64,000 bases of DNA from Helicobacter rodentium ATCC 700285 (GCF_000687535.1 NZ_JHWC01000002.1:124001-188000), one strand, 5' to 3'; counted from the stretch's first letter, positions 10,480 to 19,697 are shown. Translations and numbers: made by a program. The notes: generated by a model from the letters alone, not told the origin.

Positions 10480-11745
10480 TTAAGATCTTGGGTCGGCTAT
10501 TTTGCCTATAATAGCACTTTTAGCTGCAACGGCGGAATTAGCAAGATAGACTTCAGAGTTTCTTGCACCCATTCTACCGACAAAATTGCGATTGGTGGTG
10601 GAGACGCATCTCTCATTATCGCCTAAAATCCCCATATATCCGCCAAGACAAGCTCCACAAGTTGGGTTGGAGATGAGCGCACCTGCTTCAAGGAGAATGT
10701 CAATATAGCCTAATTTGTGTGCATCTTTATAGATTTGCTGTGTGCCGGGCGTTACGATAAGGCGCACATCAGAATGCACTCTTTTGCCTTTTAGAATCTC
10801 ACTTGCGATTCTTAAATCACTCAAGCGTCCATTGGTGCAACTCCCGATAAAGACTTGGTCAATTTTCAAATCGTCTTTCACGGCTTGTGAGATACTTTTG
10901 CCATTGCTTGGTAGGTAAGGATAAGCAATCACGGGTTCTAGCTTACTTACATCAATGGTAATGGTGCGCGTGTAGGAAGCATTGGAATCGGAGAAAAACT
11001 CTTTTGGCTTGGTGCGTAAATTGGGACGACTTGCTAAAAATTCGCGCGTAATGGAATCTGGAGCGATGATTCCGCTTTTTGCACCGGCTTCAATCGCCAT
11101 ATTGCAAAGTGAGAATCTATCGTCCATACTCAAGTGTGCAATTGCATCGCCACAAAATTCTAAGGCTTGATACAACGCGCCATCTACACCGATTTGGCGG
11201 ATAATTTCCAAAATCAAATCTTTGCCATAGATATGTGGTGCGGGTTTGCCGATAAACTCTACTTTAATGGAATGTGGCACTTTAAACCAATTTTTGCCCG
11301 TAATCATTGCATAGGCTAAATCCGTGCTTCCCATACCGGTGCTAAATGCGCCAAGTGCGCCGTGTGTGCAGGTGTGAGAATCCGCTCCGATAATGACATC
11401 GCCACTGACAACCAAGCCCTTTTCTGGTAAAAGCGCGTGTTCAATTCCCATATCCTTTTCATCAAAGAAATTTTTAAGCTTATGCTTTTTAGCAAAGTCT
11501 CGGCTGATACGCGCTTGGTTTGCGCTTGCAATGTCTTTTGCAGGAATGAAATGATCCATTACAATGCAGAATCCATCGGGATTTGCAAGTTTTTGCGCTC
11601 CACTCTCCTCAAAAGCTTTGATAGAAAGTGGCGTTGTAATGTCATTGCCAATAACCATATCAATAGGGGATTCTACAATATCCCCTGCATACACTTCTTT
11701 GCCCGTGTGGTGTGAAAAGATTTTTTCTGTGATTGTTTGTTGCAT
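10480..11745 (-). CDS. leuC: 3-isopropylmalate dehydratase large subunit (homoaconitase-type)
   Basis: A 421-residue aconitase-superfamily protein of the short bacterial/archaeal LeuC type. It isomerises 2- and 3-isopropylmalate in leucine synthesis, with LeuD as small subunit. Fe-S ligand cysteines appear in FIGSCTNGR and NPTCGACLGG. GADSHTCTHG and GMGSTDLAYA are also typical. I placed the start at ATG 11745 because AAAGGAG lies 5 bases before it. A further upstream in-frame ATG at 11763 would overlap hisG. No leuD lies next to it here. It follows hisG by 11 bases in a mixed operon. Confidence 0.88.
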   Translation of the reverse strand: MQQTITEKIFSHHTGKEVYAGDIVESPIDMVIGNDITTPLSIKAFEESGAQKLANPDGFCIVMDHFIPAKDIASANQARISRDFAKKHKLKNFFDEKDMGIEHALLPEKGLVVSGDVIIGADSHTCTHGALGAFSTGMGSTDLAYAMITGKNWFKVPHSIKVEFIGKPAPHIYGKDLILEIIRQIGVDGALYQALEFCGDAIAHLSMDDRFSLCNMAIEAGAKSGIIAPDSITREFLASRPNLRTKPKEFFSDSNASYTRTITIDVSKLEPVIAYPYLPSNGKSISQAVKDDLKIDQVFIGSCTNGRLSDLRIASEILKGKRVHSDVRLIVTPGTQQIYKDAHKLGYIDILLEAGALISNPTCGACLGGYMGILGDNERCVSTTNRNFVGRMGARNSEVYLANSAVAAKSAIIGKIADPRS

Positions 11746-11756
11746 TGTAACTCCTT

Positions 11757-12371
11757 TTAACATTGGATTTGTGTTTTAAAATAGTCTTGAATCCTTAGGA
11801 TTTCTAACTTTTGCGCATAAAAGCTGTTAGGGTTTGCTACCAAATAAGCACTGACTTCCATAATGATTTCATCAATTTTGAGATTATTTTGACGCATTGT
11901 ATCGCCTGTTTCCACTAAATCCACAATCGCATCTGCCATTCCTACAAGTGGTGCTAACTCAATAGAGCCATAAAGTTTGATAATTTCTACACTCATTGCT
12001 TTTTGAGCAAAGAATTTTTTGGTAATATTTACCATTTTTGTTGCAATTTTTAGATTGGGATTGGAAAAGTCCATTTTGTAGTGGTTTGGAGAACCAATAG
12101 CAATTTTGCATTTTCCAAATTCTAAATTTAGTAAGCGGACAAGAGAGTTTTGCTGCTCCTCTAGCACATCTAATCCCACTACACCAATATCGGCAGCTCC
12201 TCGTTCTACATAGATTGGAACATCTTGATTCCGCACGAGCATAAATTCAAAATTCCCTTCTGTTAGAATCAGTTTGCGGTCTTTGAAACACAAAGGTTTA
12301 TTGATGAAACTTTCAAAAATTTGCAGTGTTTTATCTGCGATTCTACCTTTTGGAAGTGCAACTTTTATCAT
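11757..12371 (-). CDS. hisG: ATP phosphoribosyltransferase, short form
   Basis: A 204-residue catalytic subunit for the first step of histidine synthesis (ATP + PRPP to phosphoribosyl-ATP). The N-terminus IKVALPKGRI, the central ERGAADIGVVGLDVL and the PRPP-binding DAIVDLVETGDTMRQN all match HisG. It lacks the roughly 80-residue C-terminal regulatory domain, so it belongs to the short form, which works as a complex with the HisZ regulatory subunit. No hisZ is in this window. It overlaps coaX by 4 bases. Confidence 0.93.
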   Translation of the reverse strand: MIKVALPKGRIADKTLQIFESFINKPLCFKDRKLILTEGNFEFMLVRNQDVPIYVERGAADIGVVGLDVLEEQQNSLVRLLNLEFGKCKIAIGSPNHYKMDFSNPNLKIATKMVNITKKFFAQKAMSVEIIKLYGSIELAPLVGMADAIVDLVETGDTMRQNNLKIDEIIMEVSAYLVANPNSFYAQKLEILRIQDYFKTQIQC

Positions 12372-13006
12372 ACATAAATTCCTTGTGAGGTAAAGTTTTC
12401 ATTGATGGCTTTTTGCATTCCTTTAAAGACAAGCAAATCATCATAAAAACAATCTTTAAAGAATCGCGAGAGAAATTTTCCATCGCCACCCGTGAAATGA
12501 ATTTTTTTGTTTTTAGAAGTTTGTTTAAGCACTAATACAATAGAGTTTAACATACCATAACTTACGGCATCACGTGTATTTTGGGGAAAGGTATCTAAGC
12601 CCACTGCTAAGTTCATTTCGTGATCCAATACAGAAATGCTACTAAACATTTTGCGGTATTGCGCGATTCCGGGCATAATAAATCCTCCTAAATGGATACC
12701 CTGCTGCATCACATCTACCGTGATAGCACTCCCAGCATCTACAATCACTCCATCGCTAATGGCTTTACAAGCTGCGATTCTATCAATCCCTAAACCTTTG
12801 TAGGTGGTATCAATGTTCATATAAGGCGTCAAATCAAAGCAACGAGGATGTGCATAAAGCAAGGCATTTGTTGAATCTTCATTGACGCTAATATACATAA
12901 TAAGCTCTTTAGAATCTTTAGGCGTTAGTTTGTTTTTTTCTTCTTTCCAAATTCTGCCGCGATAATAAAAATGCAAGAATGTATTGCCAATATCACAGAG
13001 AATCAT
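12368..13006 (-). CDS. coaX: Type III pantothenate kinase
   Basis: A 212-residue kinase for the first step of coenzyme A synthesis. The phosphate-binding start ILCDIGNTFLHF, the pantothenate-site GLGIDRIAA, and VIVDAGSAITVDV all match CoaX. The family needs a monovalent cation and is insensitive to CoA feedback. It sits 7 bases after the lipoprotein gene and overlaps hisG by 4 bases. The same coaX, lipoprotein, dut, greA, lpxB order is known from H. pylori. Confidence 0.9.
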   Translation of the reverse strand: MILCDIGNTFLHFYYRGRIWKEEKNKLTPKDSKELIMYISVNEDSTNALLYAHPRCFDLTPYMNIDTTYKGLGIDRIAACKAISDGVIVDAGSAITVDVMQQGIHLGGFIMPGIAQYRKMFSSISVLDHEMNLAVGLDTFPQNTRDAVSYGMLNSIVLVLKQTSKNKKIHFTGGDGKFLSRFFKDCFYDDLLVFKGMQKAINENFTSQGIYV

Positions 13007-13013
13007 TGTGCCT

Positions 13014-14036
13014 CTATTCTACTTTTAAAATTTTATTGCCAATAAAAATTTCGCGCATACCAGAGAATGTAGGCTCATCAATTGTATCTGGAAGTGTGAA
13101 TACTGCACTGCTTTGTAATGTATCATCTAATGTAATAAGATACCCTTGTGTTTCTAAAATGACGATATTTCTTCCGTGATTAGCGGCGGTAAAGTGAGCA
13201 AAAGGAAATTTAACGCGATGTTTTTCATTTAAGTCTTTATCGGTTAAGATGACTTCCCCTTCGCTAGTAAAAATAAAGATTCTATCTTCAAAAAATAAAA
13301 TATCTTTAATATTCGCATTGAATGTACTAATGACGCTTGGGCTAACAGATATAATGCGTTTAGGAGTAGCTGCAACCATACGATTCCCAATTGCTTCTAA
13401 GAAGATGACATTGTTAAAATATTTATCACCATTTACAACAATATTACGAATCATTTGCATATTGTTCCTATCTATAATTACAAGTTTTCCATCTAGGGTT
13501 GGCACAATTACAATATCACTTAAAAAATAAGGTGCAGCAATGAGCGTATTGCTTGTGGGGGCTAATGCACTATCTTGCTTGTAGGCGATTTGACCTCTGT
13601 TTAAATCGTATAGCACAAAAGTATTGTTATCAAAAATTACCGCAATGAGTTGCCCATTCATAGAAGCACTAATGGGAGTATTGTCAAAAGCGATAGAAGT
13701 TTGTGTATTGGTTTCTTTATCAATAAGCAAAAGGGTTTGATAAGCTCCAGCTAGATAATAATCTTCTGTTTGATTAAGGTATCGTGTGTCTTGTGGTAGA
13801 AATACATTTGGAATTTCGGAATATTTTGTGATAAATTGCCCATTTTTTAATGTTGCACCATCACGCACGATAGAAACTATGGGAGAGGGAATAGAACCGC
13901 TAAATGAGACTGCGCCTTTGATTTCATCTTCTTTGGGCTCAAAATAATACTTGGAGCCACAACCGCTAGATATAAACAATAATGCAGTAAGACAAAAAAT
14001 AAATAGAATCTGATGTTTAATAGAATTATTTACCAT
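13014..14036 (-). CDS. Lipoprotein with beta-propeller-like repeats
   Basis: A 340-residue exported protein. The lipobox FISSGC lies at about residues 21-26, after a hydrophobic stretch. The remainder has several repeated strands of the type LLIDKETNT, FVLYDLNRGQIA, LVIIDRNN and VILTDKDLN, the pattern of PQQ/WD-like propellers as in BamB. A role as an outer-membrane assembly lipoprotein is an inference, since no BAM gene is adjacent. The start overlaps the TPR protein gene by 11 bases, so translation is likely coupled. Confidence 0.7.
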   Translation of the reverse strand: MVNNSIKHQILFIFCLTALLFISSGCGSKYYFEPKEDEIKGAVSFSGSIPSPIVSIVRDGATLKNGQFITKYSEIPNVFLPQDTRYLNQTEDYYLAGAYQTLLLIDKETNTQTSIAFDNTPISASMNGQLIAVIFDNNTFVLYDLNRGQIAYKQDSALAPTSNTLIAAPYFLSDIVIVPTLDGKLVIIDRNNMQMIRNIVVNGDKYFNNVIFLEAIGNRMVAATPKRIISVSPSVISTFNANIKDILFFEDRIFIFTSEGEVILTDKDLNEKHRVKFPFAHFTAANHGRNIVILETQGYLITLDDTLQSSAVFTLPDTIDEPTFSGMREIFIGNKILKVE

Positions 14037-14616
14037 TGTTAATTCCTTGAATGCTTAAGTGTTCAAGCGCGTTGGCAAAGTCTCTCACGGGGGAATCGTT
14101 TTGGATTTTGGATAAAATCACTTTTGCCTCTTGTGTTTTACCTGCTTGAATTTCTAAAAAAGCAGCCTGTAAATACCCAAAGTCGCCAGATTCTTTGGAA
14201 TCTAGTGCGTTTAAATTTTGACTTAAAGACGCATTTTGTAATTTTGAAAATTGTGCAATAATGGAATCTTTGGAAGATTCCAAAGTCTTTAAAGTTTTTT
14301 CGTCATTGGTTTTTAATGCTTCTTGAAAAAGATATAAATCGTAAAGTTTGCTTTTAGAGTTTTGAAGCGCAAGGAGCGCATTTTCATCGCCCTTTAAAGC
14401 CTTTTTGTAAAGACTAGAAATCTCTTGTTGTTTGGTTTCTTGGTAGTAATTATTGCCCATATAGCCAAAAATTAATACAAGTATAATAATTGTAAGCGCA
14501 ATGAGTGTAGTTTTATACCGCTTAAACCAACTTTCAAAACGGATAAGACCTTCTAACATTTTTTCATCGTTATTCATTTCTTCTTTAATGAAATCTACAT
14601 TTTGTTTTAAACTCAA
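14026..14616 (-). CDS. Membrane-anchored TPR-like protein (YfgM-type)
   Basis: A 196-residue protein with one membrane segment (about 38-58) and a helical periplasmic domain with alternating Ala/Leu/Lys helices. The topology (short cytoplasmic N-terminus, TM, TPR-like tail) matches YfgM, which often sits beside bamB. That is consistent with the propeller lipoprotein next door. The start is TTG 14616, preceded by AAGGAG 6 bases away. The pair is an inferred envelope-biogenesis module; no direct motif proves it. Confidence 0.6.
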   Translation of the reverse strand: MSLKQNVDFIKEEMNNDEKMLEGLIRFESWFKRYKTTLIALTIIILVLIFGYMGNNYYQETKQQEISSLYKKALKGDENALLALQNSKSKLYDLYLFQEALKTNDEKTLKTLESSKDSIIAQFSKLQNASLSQNLNALDSKESGDFGYLQAAFLEIQAGKTQEAKVILSKIQNDSPVRDFANALEHLSIQGINNGK

Positions 14617-14646
14617 AATTTCTCCTTCATCGTAATGATTTGTATT

Positions 14647-15078
14647 CTATTTGCCTGTGCTTCCAAATCCGCTTTCACCGCGTTTGGTTTTATCCAATAC
14701 TTTAACTGACTTAATCTTAGCTCTTTTGATTCTGCAAAATACAGCTTGTGCGATTCTATCGCCTACATTAATCTTGAAATCTTCTTTGCCTAAATTCATT
14801 AAAATAACTTTGATTTCTCCCCGATAGTCTGAATCAATTGTTCCGGGTGAATTTAAAATTGTAATTCCATATTTTAAAGCTAAACCGCTTCTTGGGCGCA
14901 CTTGCACTTCGTGATTTTTAGGAAAACTAAAGCTAAGTCCCGTAGGAATCAATGCCCATTTACCTGCCTCTAGGGTTACATTTTCACTAGAACAAAGGTC
15001 AAAACCCGCAGCTTCTTTGCTCTGATAATCCGGTATCACAGCACTTGGAACTAATTTTTTAATTTTTAACTTTGCCAT
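14647..15078 (-). CDS. dut: dUTP diphosphatase
   Basis: A 143-residue trimeric dUTPase that hydrolyses dUTP to dUMP, keeping uracil out of DNA and supplying thymidylate synthesis. Five family motifs are in order: AAGFDL, RPRSGLA (uracil contact), NSPGTIDSDYRGEI, RIAQAVF, and the C-terminal RGESGFGSTG arm. It lies between the TPR protein gene and greA. Confidence 0.95.
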   Translation of the reverse strand: MAKLKIKKLVPSAVIPDYQSKEAAGFDLCSSENVTLEAGKWALIPTGLSFSFPKNHEVQVRPRSGLALKYGITILNSPGTIDSDYRGEIKVILMNLGKEDFKINVGDRIAQAVFCRIKRAKIKSVKVLDKTKRGESGFGSTGK

Positions 15079-15086
15079 AGAAAAAC

Positions 15087-15566
15087 CTAAAATTGGATTG
15101 TTTTATAACAAATATCTAAGATTTCATAATCCACTCGCCCTTTTGGTAGAGTAACACTCACTTCATCGCCCACGAATTTGCCCAAAAGCTGCTTTGCTAA
15201 AGGTGAATTGTATGAGATAAGCCCTTTTTCTGGATTGCTCTCTGTCGCACCCACAATGGTATAGGTAAATTGCTCCTCACTCTCCAAATCCTCTAGCTTA
15301 ATGGTGGAGCCAAAACTCACTTTATCGTGCGTTAAGGTTGCAGGATCAATCACGCGCGCTTCTGCAACGAGTTGCGTTAGCTCATTAATCCGCGCGTCTA
15401 AAAAGAGTTGTCGCTCCCTTGCTGCGTGGTATTCTGCATTTTCTTTTAAATCCCCGTGTTCCCTTGCGGTATCAATTTCAATAATATTTTTTGGTCGTTC
15501 AACTTCTTTTAGGTTTTTAAGTTCAGTAATTAATTTATCATAGCCATATTTTGTCATAGGCTCCAT
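15087..15566 (-). CDS. greA: Transcription elongation factor GreA
   Basis: A 159-residue factor that rescues backtracked RNA polymerase by stimulating transcript cleavage. The N-terminal coiled coil (about 1-75) contains the tip acidic motif LKENAEYHAARE. The C-terminal FKBP-like domain holds EKGLISYNSPLAKQLLGK. The ATG at 15566 has AAGGA 6 bases upstream. It is 8 bases before dut. Confidence 0.95.
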   Translation of the reverse strand: MEPMTKYGYDKLITELKNLKEVERPKNIIEIDTAREHGDLKENAEYHAARERQLFLDARINELTQLVAEARVIDPATLTHDKVSFGSTIKLEDLESEEQFTYTIVGATESNPEKGLISYNSPLAKQLLGKFVGDEVSVTLPKGRVDYEILDICYKTIQF

Positions 15567-15633
15567 AGGATTTCCTTAAGAGTAAAATAATTTAGATATA
15601 GTAAAAAAAAGAGAGTTAAAAAGCCCTTTATTT

Positions 15634-16821
15634 TTATAAAATTTTTGTGAAATTTTTGATTTTTTTTGCACAAGATTCTGCGCTACCATTGGCTAGGTAC
15701 TCAAAGAGAATCTTTTTTTGTTCAAAAAAATGATGATAATCAAACAAGGTATAGGCGTTTTTCAGATTTTCTACTTGGACATTGTTTTGCAAAAATTCTG
15801 GAATAATTGGAAAAGTAGCGGGATTGGGATTGTTCTTTGGAGAATTAAAGTAATGAAATTCTAAGAAAATATTGGCTAGTCCTATGTAATTTAATCGCAC
15901 TAAAGCTTTGGCAATAAGGTAATCTAAAGGCTTTGCTTTGTAGGCTAGAATAGTTGGAATCCCAAGCAAGGTGGATTCTAAAGTTGCAGTTCCACTACAC
16001 ACAAAGGCAAATTCGCTTTTTTTTAATCCAAGATAAGTATCAAAAGAGAGTTCAAACATACTTAGGTCGCCATAAATTTTTGTTAAATCGCATTGATTAA
16101 AAGCTTTAGGGATAATTAAAATTACATTTTTGCCTTGAGATTTTAAGATTTTAGCAAGTTTTTTAAAAATTGGAAAAAGTGTGCGGATTTCACTCTTGCG
16201 AGAACCGGGCATAAAAGCTATGTTTTGTGTATTTTGTCGCGCATTAAAAGAGTAGGGAATCTCATCAAGTAAAGGGTGTCCCACATAAGTAATGGGAGCA
16301 GTTTTGGGATAAAAGTCCTTCTCAAAAGGCAGGATTCCCCATAATTCATCGCAAATTTCACTTAATATTTGCGCACGTTTGGGTTTCCAAGCCCACACTT
16401 GTGGCAGGATATAATAAATGATGTATGGTAAGTTTTGTAAATGTGTCGTGGAGGCAAGTTTGCGAATTGCTTGAATCAAAGGAATGTTAAACGAGGAGGA
16501 ATCCATAAAGAGCGCAATATCACACTCAAGAGCAATATGAGCTAGTGTGCGTTTGGCTTTGAAGAAATTAGGAATCAGTTTGAGTGCATCAACAAATCCC
16601 ATAATGCGAAAAGAATCTGGATTATAGACATTTTGAAAGTTGTCTTGAATGTCAGGGATTCCACCTTTATCCTCTTTGAGGGATTGTTTTAATAATGTGC
16701 TATCAAAAATTCCATAAAGAGTAAAAGGAATCCGCATTTGTTGCAAAGATTTCAGCAAATTAACCAAATGCAGGTTTGCCGAATATTCTATGGCGGAGAC
16801 AAAGAGTTTTAATGTTTTCAT
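15634..16821 (-). CDS. lpxB: Lipid-A-disaccharide synthase
   Basis: A 395-residue GT19 glycosyltransferase. It joins UDP-diacylglucosamine and lipid X to form the lipid A disaccharide at the inner membrane. Recognisable stretches are SAIEYSANLHL, PQVWAWKPKRA, YVGHPLLDE, FMPGSRKSEI and CSGTATLEST near residue 270. The family's conserved N-terminal S-G-E/D-x-S-G-D loop is replaced by SAIEYSANLH, as in other Helicobacter. It is followed by greA, continuing the operon. Confidence 0.92.
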   Translation of the reverse strand: MKTLKLFVSAIEYSANLHLVNLLKSLQQMRIPFTLYGIFDSTLLKQSLKEDKGGIPDIQDNFQNVYNPDSFRIMGFVDALKLIPNFFKAKRTLAHIALECDIALFMDSSSFNIPLIQAIRKLASTTHLQNLPYIIYYILPQVWAWKPKRAQILSEICDELWGILPFEKDFYPKTAPITYVGHPLLDEIPYSFNARQNTQNIAFMPGSRKSEIRTLFPIFKKLAKILKSQGKNVILIIPKAFNQCDLTKIYGDLSMFELSFDTYLGLKKSEFAFVCSGTATLESTLLGIPTILAYKAKPLDYLIAKALVRLNYIGLANIFLEFHYFNSPKNNPNPATFPIIPEFLQNNVQVENLKNAYTLFDYHHFFEQKKILFEYLANGSAESCAKKIKNFTKIL

Positions 16822-16841
16822 AAAGTATCTTTCAAATACAT

Positions 16842-17480
16842 TTATTTTTGTTTCATCTTGTGAGAATCTTTAATATCCTCTGATGGTTTTTGTAGGTCTT
16901 GAATTTCTGAATCTAATTTTAAAATCTGCAAATCCATTTCTTTGAGTTTAGCTTTTAGTTTGATAAGCAAGTCAAAAAATATAGTAGCAGATTCTAAAGT
17001 TACATATTCTTTGGCAGGGTTAGCTAGTAGGCGTTGGTGTTTCTGATAAGAAACTTCTAGCTTTTGTAAGGCTTTGGGACGCACAAGAGAATTTTTTTGC
17101 AATAACTCTTTTGCGGAGCTTAGAATCTCCTTTAGTGTTTGAGATTGTTTGATAAGGGTTTTGGGATTTGATATGTTAGAATGCAGTGGTTTATCATCAG
17201 AATCTAAGGATTGAAGTTGTTGCTTTTTTGATGCAATTTCTTCTTTTAATGCTTTGTTTTTCTGCTCTAACTCTTTGTTTTCTGCCAATAACAACGCATT
17301 TTTTGCGGATATATCATTAAAGGATTCCATTAAAGAGGCTTTATCTTTTTTTAAAGCATCAAATTCTTCGTTAAAACGTTTTTTTTCTTCTTCAAAAATT
17401 GTGTAAATTTGCCACGATTCTTTAATTTCGTCTAGTTTTTTAGTGAGTTCTTGTAGCGCGGAATGGTTTAACATTAACAA
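16842..17480 (-). CDS. Coiled-coil protein of unknown function
   Basis: A 212-residue protein that is almost entirely charged heptads of Glu, Lys and Leu between residues 10 and 95 and again 140-200, so it should form a long coiled coil. There is no signal peptide, membrane segment or catalytic motif. It overlaps the Nudix gene's end by 7 bases. No function can be assigned. The location beside envelope genes may be coincidental. Confidence 0.6.
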   Translation of the reverse strand: MLMLNHSALQELTKKLDEIKESWQIYTIFEEEKKRFNEEFDALKKDKASLMESFNDISAKNALLLAENKELEQKNKALKEEIASKKQQLQSLDSDDKPLHSNISNPKTLIKQSQTLKEILSSAKELLQKNSLVRPKALQKLEVSYQKHQRLLANPAKEYVTLESATIFFDLLIKLKAKLKEMDLQILKLDSEIQDLQKPSEDIKDSHKMKQK

Positions 17481-18082
17481 TCCTTATGATTTTTAAAAAA
17501 CCAAAGAAAAGCAAACATAATTCCCGATGTTTTGGGATAGGATTCATCTAAAATAAAATCATAAGCTTCTTTTTTGGGAATAAACACCACCTCAATATTT
17601 TCATCATCTACGCCACCCCCCTCATTTTGATAACACGATTCATCAATGGTTGCAAAAAAAAGCGTTTGCTTACTTCCAGCAAAACCAACAGAGCTATAAA
17701 ATTCTGTAATTTTATGGATATTTTCTAAAGGAATCGCATAACCGCATTCCTCTAAGATTTCTTCTTGCGCAATTTCTTGAAGAGACTTTCCCTCTTTGTC
17801 TGTAATTCCTGCACAAAGCTCAAAAGTGTAACCCAATTCAACTTTGAGATGAGAAGTTTGACGTATATTTTCTTTAAGATAAACTGCGGGACGAAATTGC
17901 TTAACCACCACAAAAGAATCTTTTGGTTTATGGTAGAGCAGAATCGCTACACTATCGTGTGCTTCAATGATGTCCCAACTGCGTTCCTTGCCGTTTTCAC
18001 AAAAAAGCATACGTTTGGGTTTGATGTATTTAGAATTCTCACAACTGCAAAAGCGAATGTTGGAAATATCTTTAGGTTGCAT
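17474..18082 (-). CDS. Nudix hydrolase (UDP-sugar / ADP-ribose pyrophosphatase type)
   Basis: A 202-residue cytoplasmic hydrolase. The Nudix box lies at about residues 100-122 and includes EEILEECGYAI. The usual R-E before the helix is Q-E here, while the metal-binding glutamates E-x-x-E-E are kept. The 'ELCAGITDKEGKS' context resembles UDP-glucose or ADP-ribose pyrophosphatases. The preceding Csd3-like gene ends its frame one base away (its stop is at 18082), so the genes are coupled. Confidence 0.78.
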   Translation of the reverse strand: MQPKDISNIRFCSCENSKYIKPKRMLFCENGKERSWDIIEAHDSVAILLYHKPKDSFVVVKQFRPAVYLKENIRQTSHLKVELGYTFELCAGITDKEGKSLQEIAQEEILEECGYAIPLENIHKITEFYSSVGFAGSKQTLFFATIDESCYQNEGGGVDDENIEVVFIPKKEAYDFILDESYPKTSGIMFAFLWFFKNHKDC

Positions 18083-19332
18083 TAGTTAAAATTCTTATCG
18101 TCTGCATTAAGATAAACAATGTAGCCATCTTGCATCTTTTTGAATGGGGTTTGATTTTCAATACCCTCTGCTAAGGCTGTATTTAATGCTTTTTGATAAG
18201 CTTTTGCTGTGATTAAAAACCCCTCTTTTTCTTTGCCTTGAAGCTTGGAGTGAGCAATTTTTAAGTGTTTTACAGGATTTACGGCACTGCCATTTTTATA
18301 AAGTCCAAAATGCAAATGTGGTCCCGTGCTAAGTCCCGTGCTGCCCACCGTTCCGATTTGTTTTCCTTGTGCGACACTGACTCCTGTGCGGATTTTTCTG
18401 TCAATTTTGTGCATATGCGCATAAAGTGTTTTGTATCCATTTTCGTGTTGAATAATTACCGTTTTTCCATAACCGCCTTTAGTTCCAGCAAAGATTATCT
18501 TTCCTTTTCCTGCTGCGCGGATAGGAGTATGACGCGGTGCTGCGTAATCTGTTCCTAAGTGAGGGCGTTTATATCCAAGAATTGGGTGTTTTCTCCCCAT
18601 AGAAAAATGGGAAGAGATGCGTTTGTAGTGTAAGGGGATTGTGAGTAAGTATTTGCTTAAATTGTTTCCTTTCAAATCATAAAATTGCCCATCTTCGTGG
18701 CGAATAACATATTGATGACGTTTGCCAATATTTAAAATAGAAGCTTTAATGTTGGGTGAGCCAAAATTTTTTCCTAAACGATATTTACGCTCATAAATGA
18801 TTGCTAATTTATCGTTTTTTTGTACTTCACGGCGAAAATCCACACTTCCTTTGTAGGCGTGGATAAAATCACCTGCTAGAAATTTGTCTCCTGTGAGCTT
18901 GATAATATCATTATAAAGAGAGTTTTCAACAGAAAGCGCAATTGTACGTTCTTCTGTAAAATAAGCCACAGGAATTGCTCGCATACCATAGGACTCCCCT
19001 TGCTTGAATATGTGGAGTTGGGAATTTTCATTAATAGGAATGAGGGCTTGAAGCAGTTTGGAATCTTCATAAAGCGTATAAAAAGTGCTACCACTGATAA
19101 TTTCATCTGCAAGTTCTTTATCCTCTGGAGCTAAATCATAATAAACTTTTAAAGGAATCCTATTTTTTTCAAAAAATGTAAGAAGAGTTTGTCCTTGTTC
19201 CCATTGGGATTCTTGAATGTTTGCTGCATTGGCACTCAATAGACCAAAAGCACTAAAAACACAAAAGGTTTTACCAAAGTTTTTGAAAGAATTTTTAAGA
19301 AATTTTATTTTAGAAAGATTAAGAAAACGCAT
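18082..19332 (-). CDS. csd3: Peptidoglycan D,D-endopeptidase/carboxypeptidase (Csd3/Pgp3-like, M23)
   Basis: A 416-residue envelope protein that helps set helical cell shape by trimming peptidoglycan. The N-terminus has a signal/anchor segment (about 18-38). The C-terminal M23 domain shows the zinc ligands H-x-x-x-D in PHLGTDYA, GGYGKTVIIQH, YAHM and GPHLHFGLYKNG. Middle motifs such as YEDSKLLQALIPI match the Csd3/HdpA family I know from H. pylori (about 403 residues). The gene is the first in its minus-strand run. A role in motility or shape is a family inference. Confidence 0.85.
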   Translation of the reverse strand: MRFLNLSKIKFLKNSFKNFGKTFCVFSAFGLLSANAANIQESQWEQGQTLLTFFEKNRIPLKVYYDLAPEDKELADEIISGSTFYTLYEDSKLLQALIPINENSQLHIFKQGESYGMRAIPVAYFTEERTIALSVENSLYNDIIKLTGDKFLAGDFIHAYKGSVDFRREVQKNDKLAIIYERKYRLGKNFGSPNIKASILNIGKRHQYVIRHEDGQFYDLKGNNLSKYLLTIPLHYKRISSHFSMGRKHPILGYKRPHLGTDYAAPRHTPIRAAGKGKIIFAGTKGGYGKTVIIQHENGYKTLYAHMHKIDRKIRTGVSVAQGKQIGTVGSTGLSTGPHLHFGLYKNGSAVNPVKHLKIAHSKLQGKEKEGFLITAKAYQKALNTALAEGIENQTPFKKMQDGYIVYLNADDKNFN

Positions 19333-19502
19333 ATTTTTATCCTATTATCTTTTGTTTTATGTCTATATTTTTTAGGGAAAAAGGATTATAGCACAAAAGG
19401 TGCGTTTTGATACAAAAAATATAAAAATTTACTATATTTTTAAGAATAAAAATGTAGGATTAGGATTTAAAAAGCATTTTTTATGAATTTTAAGGAGCTA
19501 GA

Positions 19503-19697
19503 ATGAAAGATTGGTTTGTGCCATCAATGGGCTTTGGACTCTTTATTTATTTTATGCTTTTTGTGATTTTGTATGCAATTAAAATTGGCGGTCCTGATGT
19601 TCCACTATATGGTGATGGACAACAAATTGCTCCACCAAAATCCGATACAGAGAAGTTTTTACAAGATGTTTCAAAAAGTGTTAGAGAATCATTTTAG
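19503..19697 (+). CDS. Small single-pass membrane protein of unknown function
   Basis: A 64-residue protein with one hydrophobic segment (about 9-28, FGLFIYFMLFVILYAIKI) followed by a polar tail. AAGGAG lies 6 bases before the ATG. It stands alone upstream of flgM's own sigma28 promoter. Small proteins of this kind are conserved next to flagellar genes in the group, but I do not recognise a named family. Confidence 0.65.
   Translation: MKDWFVPSMGFGLFIYFMLFVILYAIKIGGPDVPLYGDGQQIAPPKSDTEKFLQDVSKSVRESF

Noticed and set aside
10387-10626. A 79-codon plus-strand frame across the repeats and the end of leuC
   Set aside because: It crosses a repeat pair and then reads antisense to leuC; there is no support for translation.
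11316-11531. Antisense or shifted frames inside leuC, acnB and gyrA
   Set aside because: They follow the codon structure of the real genes and lack start signals.
19440-19502. Sigma54 promoter before the 64-residue membrane protein
   Set aside because: The GG and GC pairs are spaced by 9 bases, not 10, so the match was not accepted.
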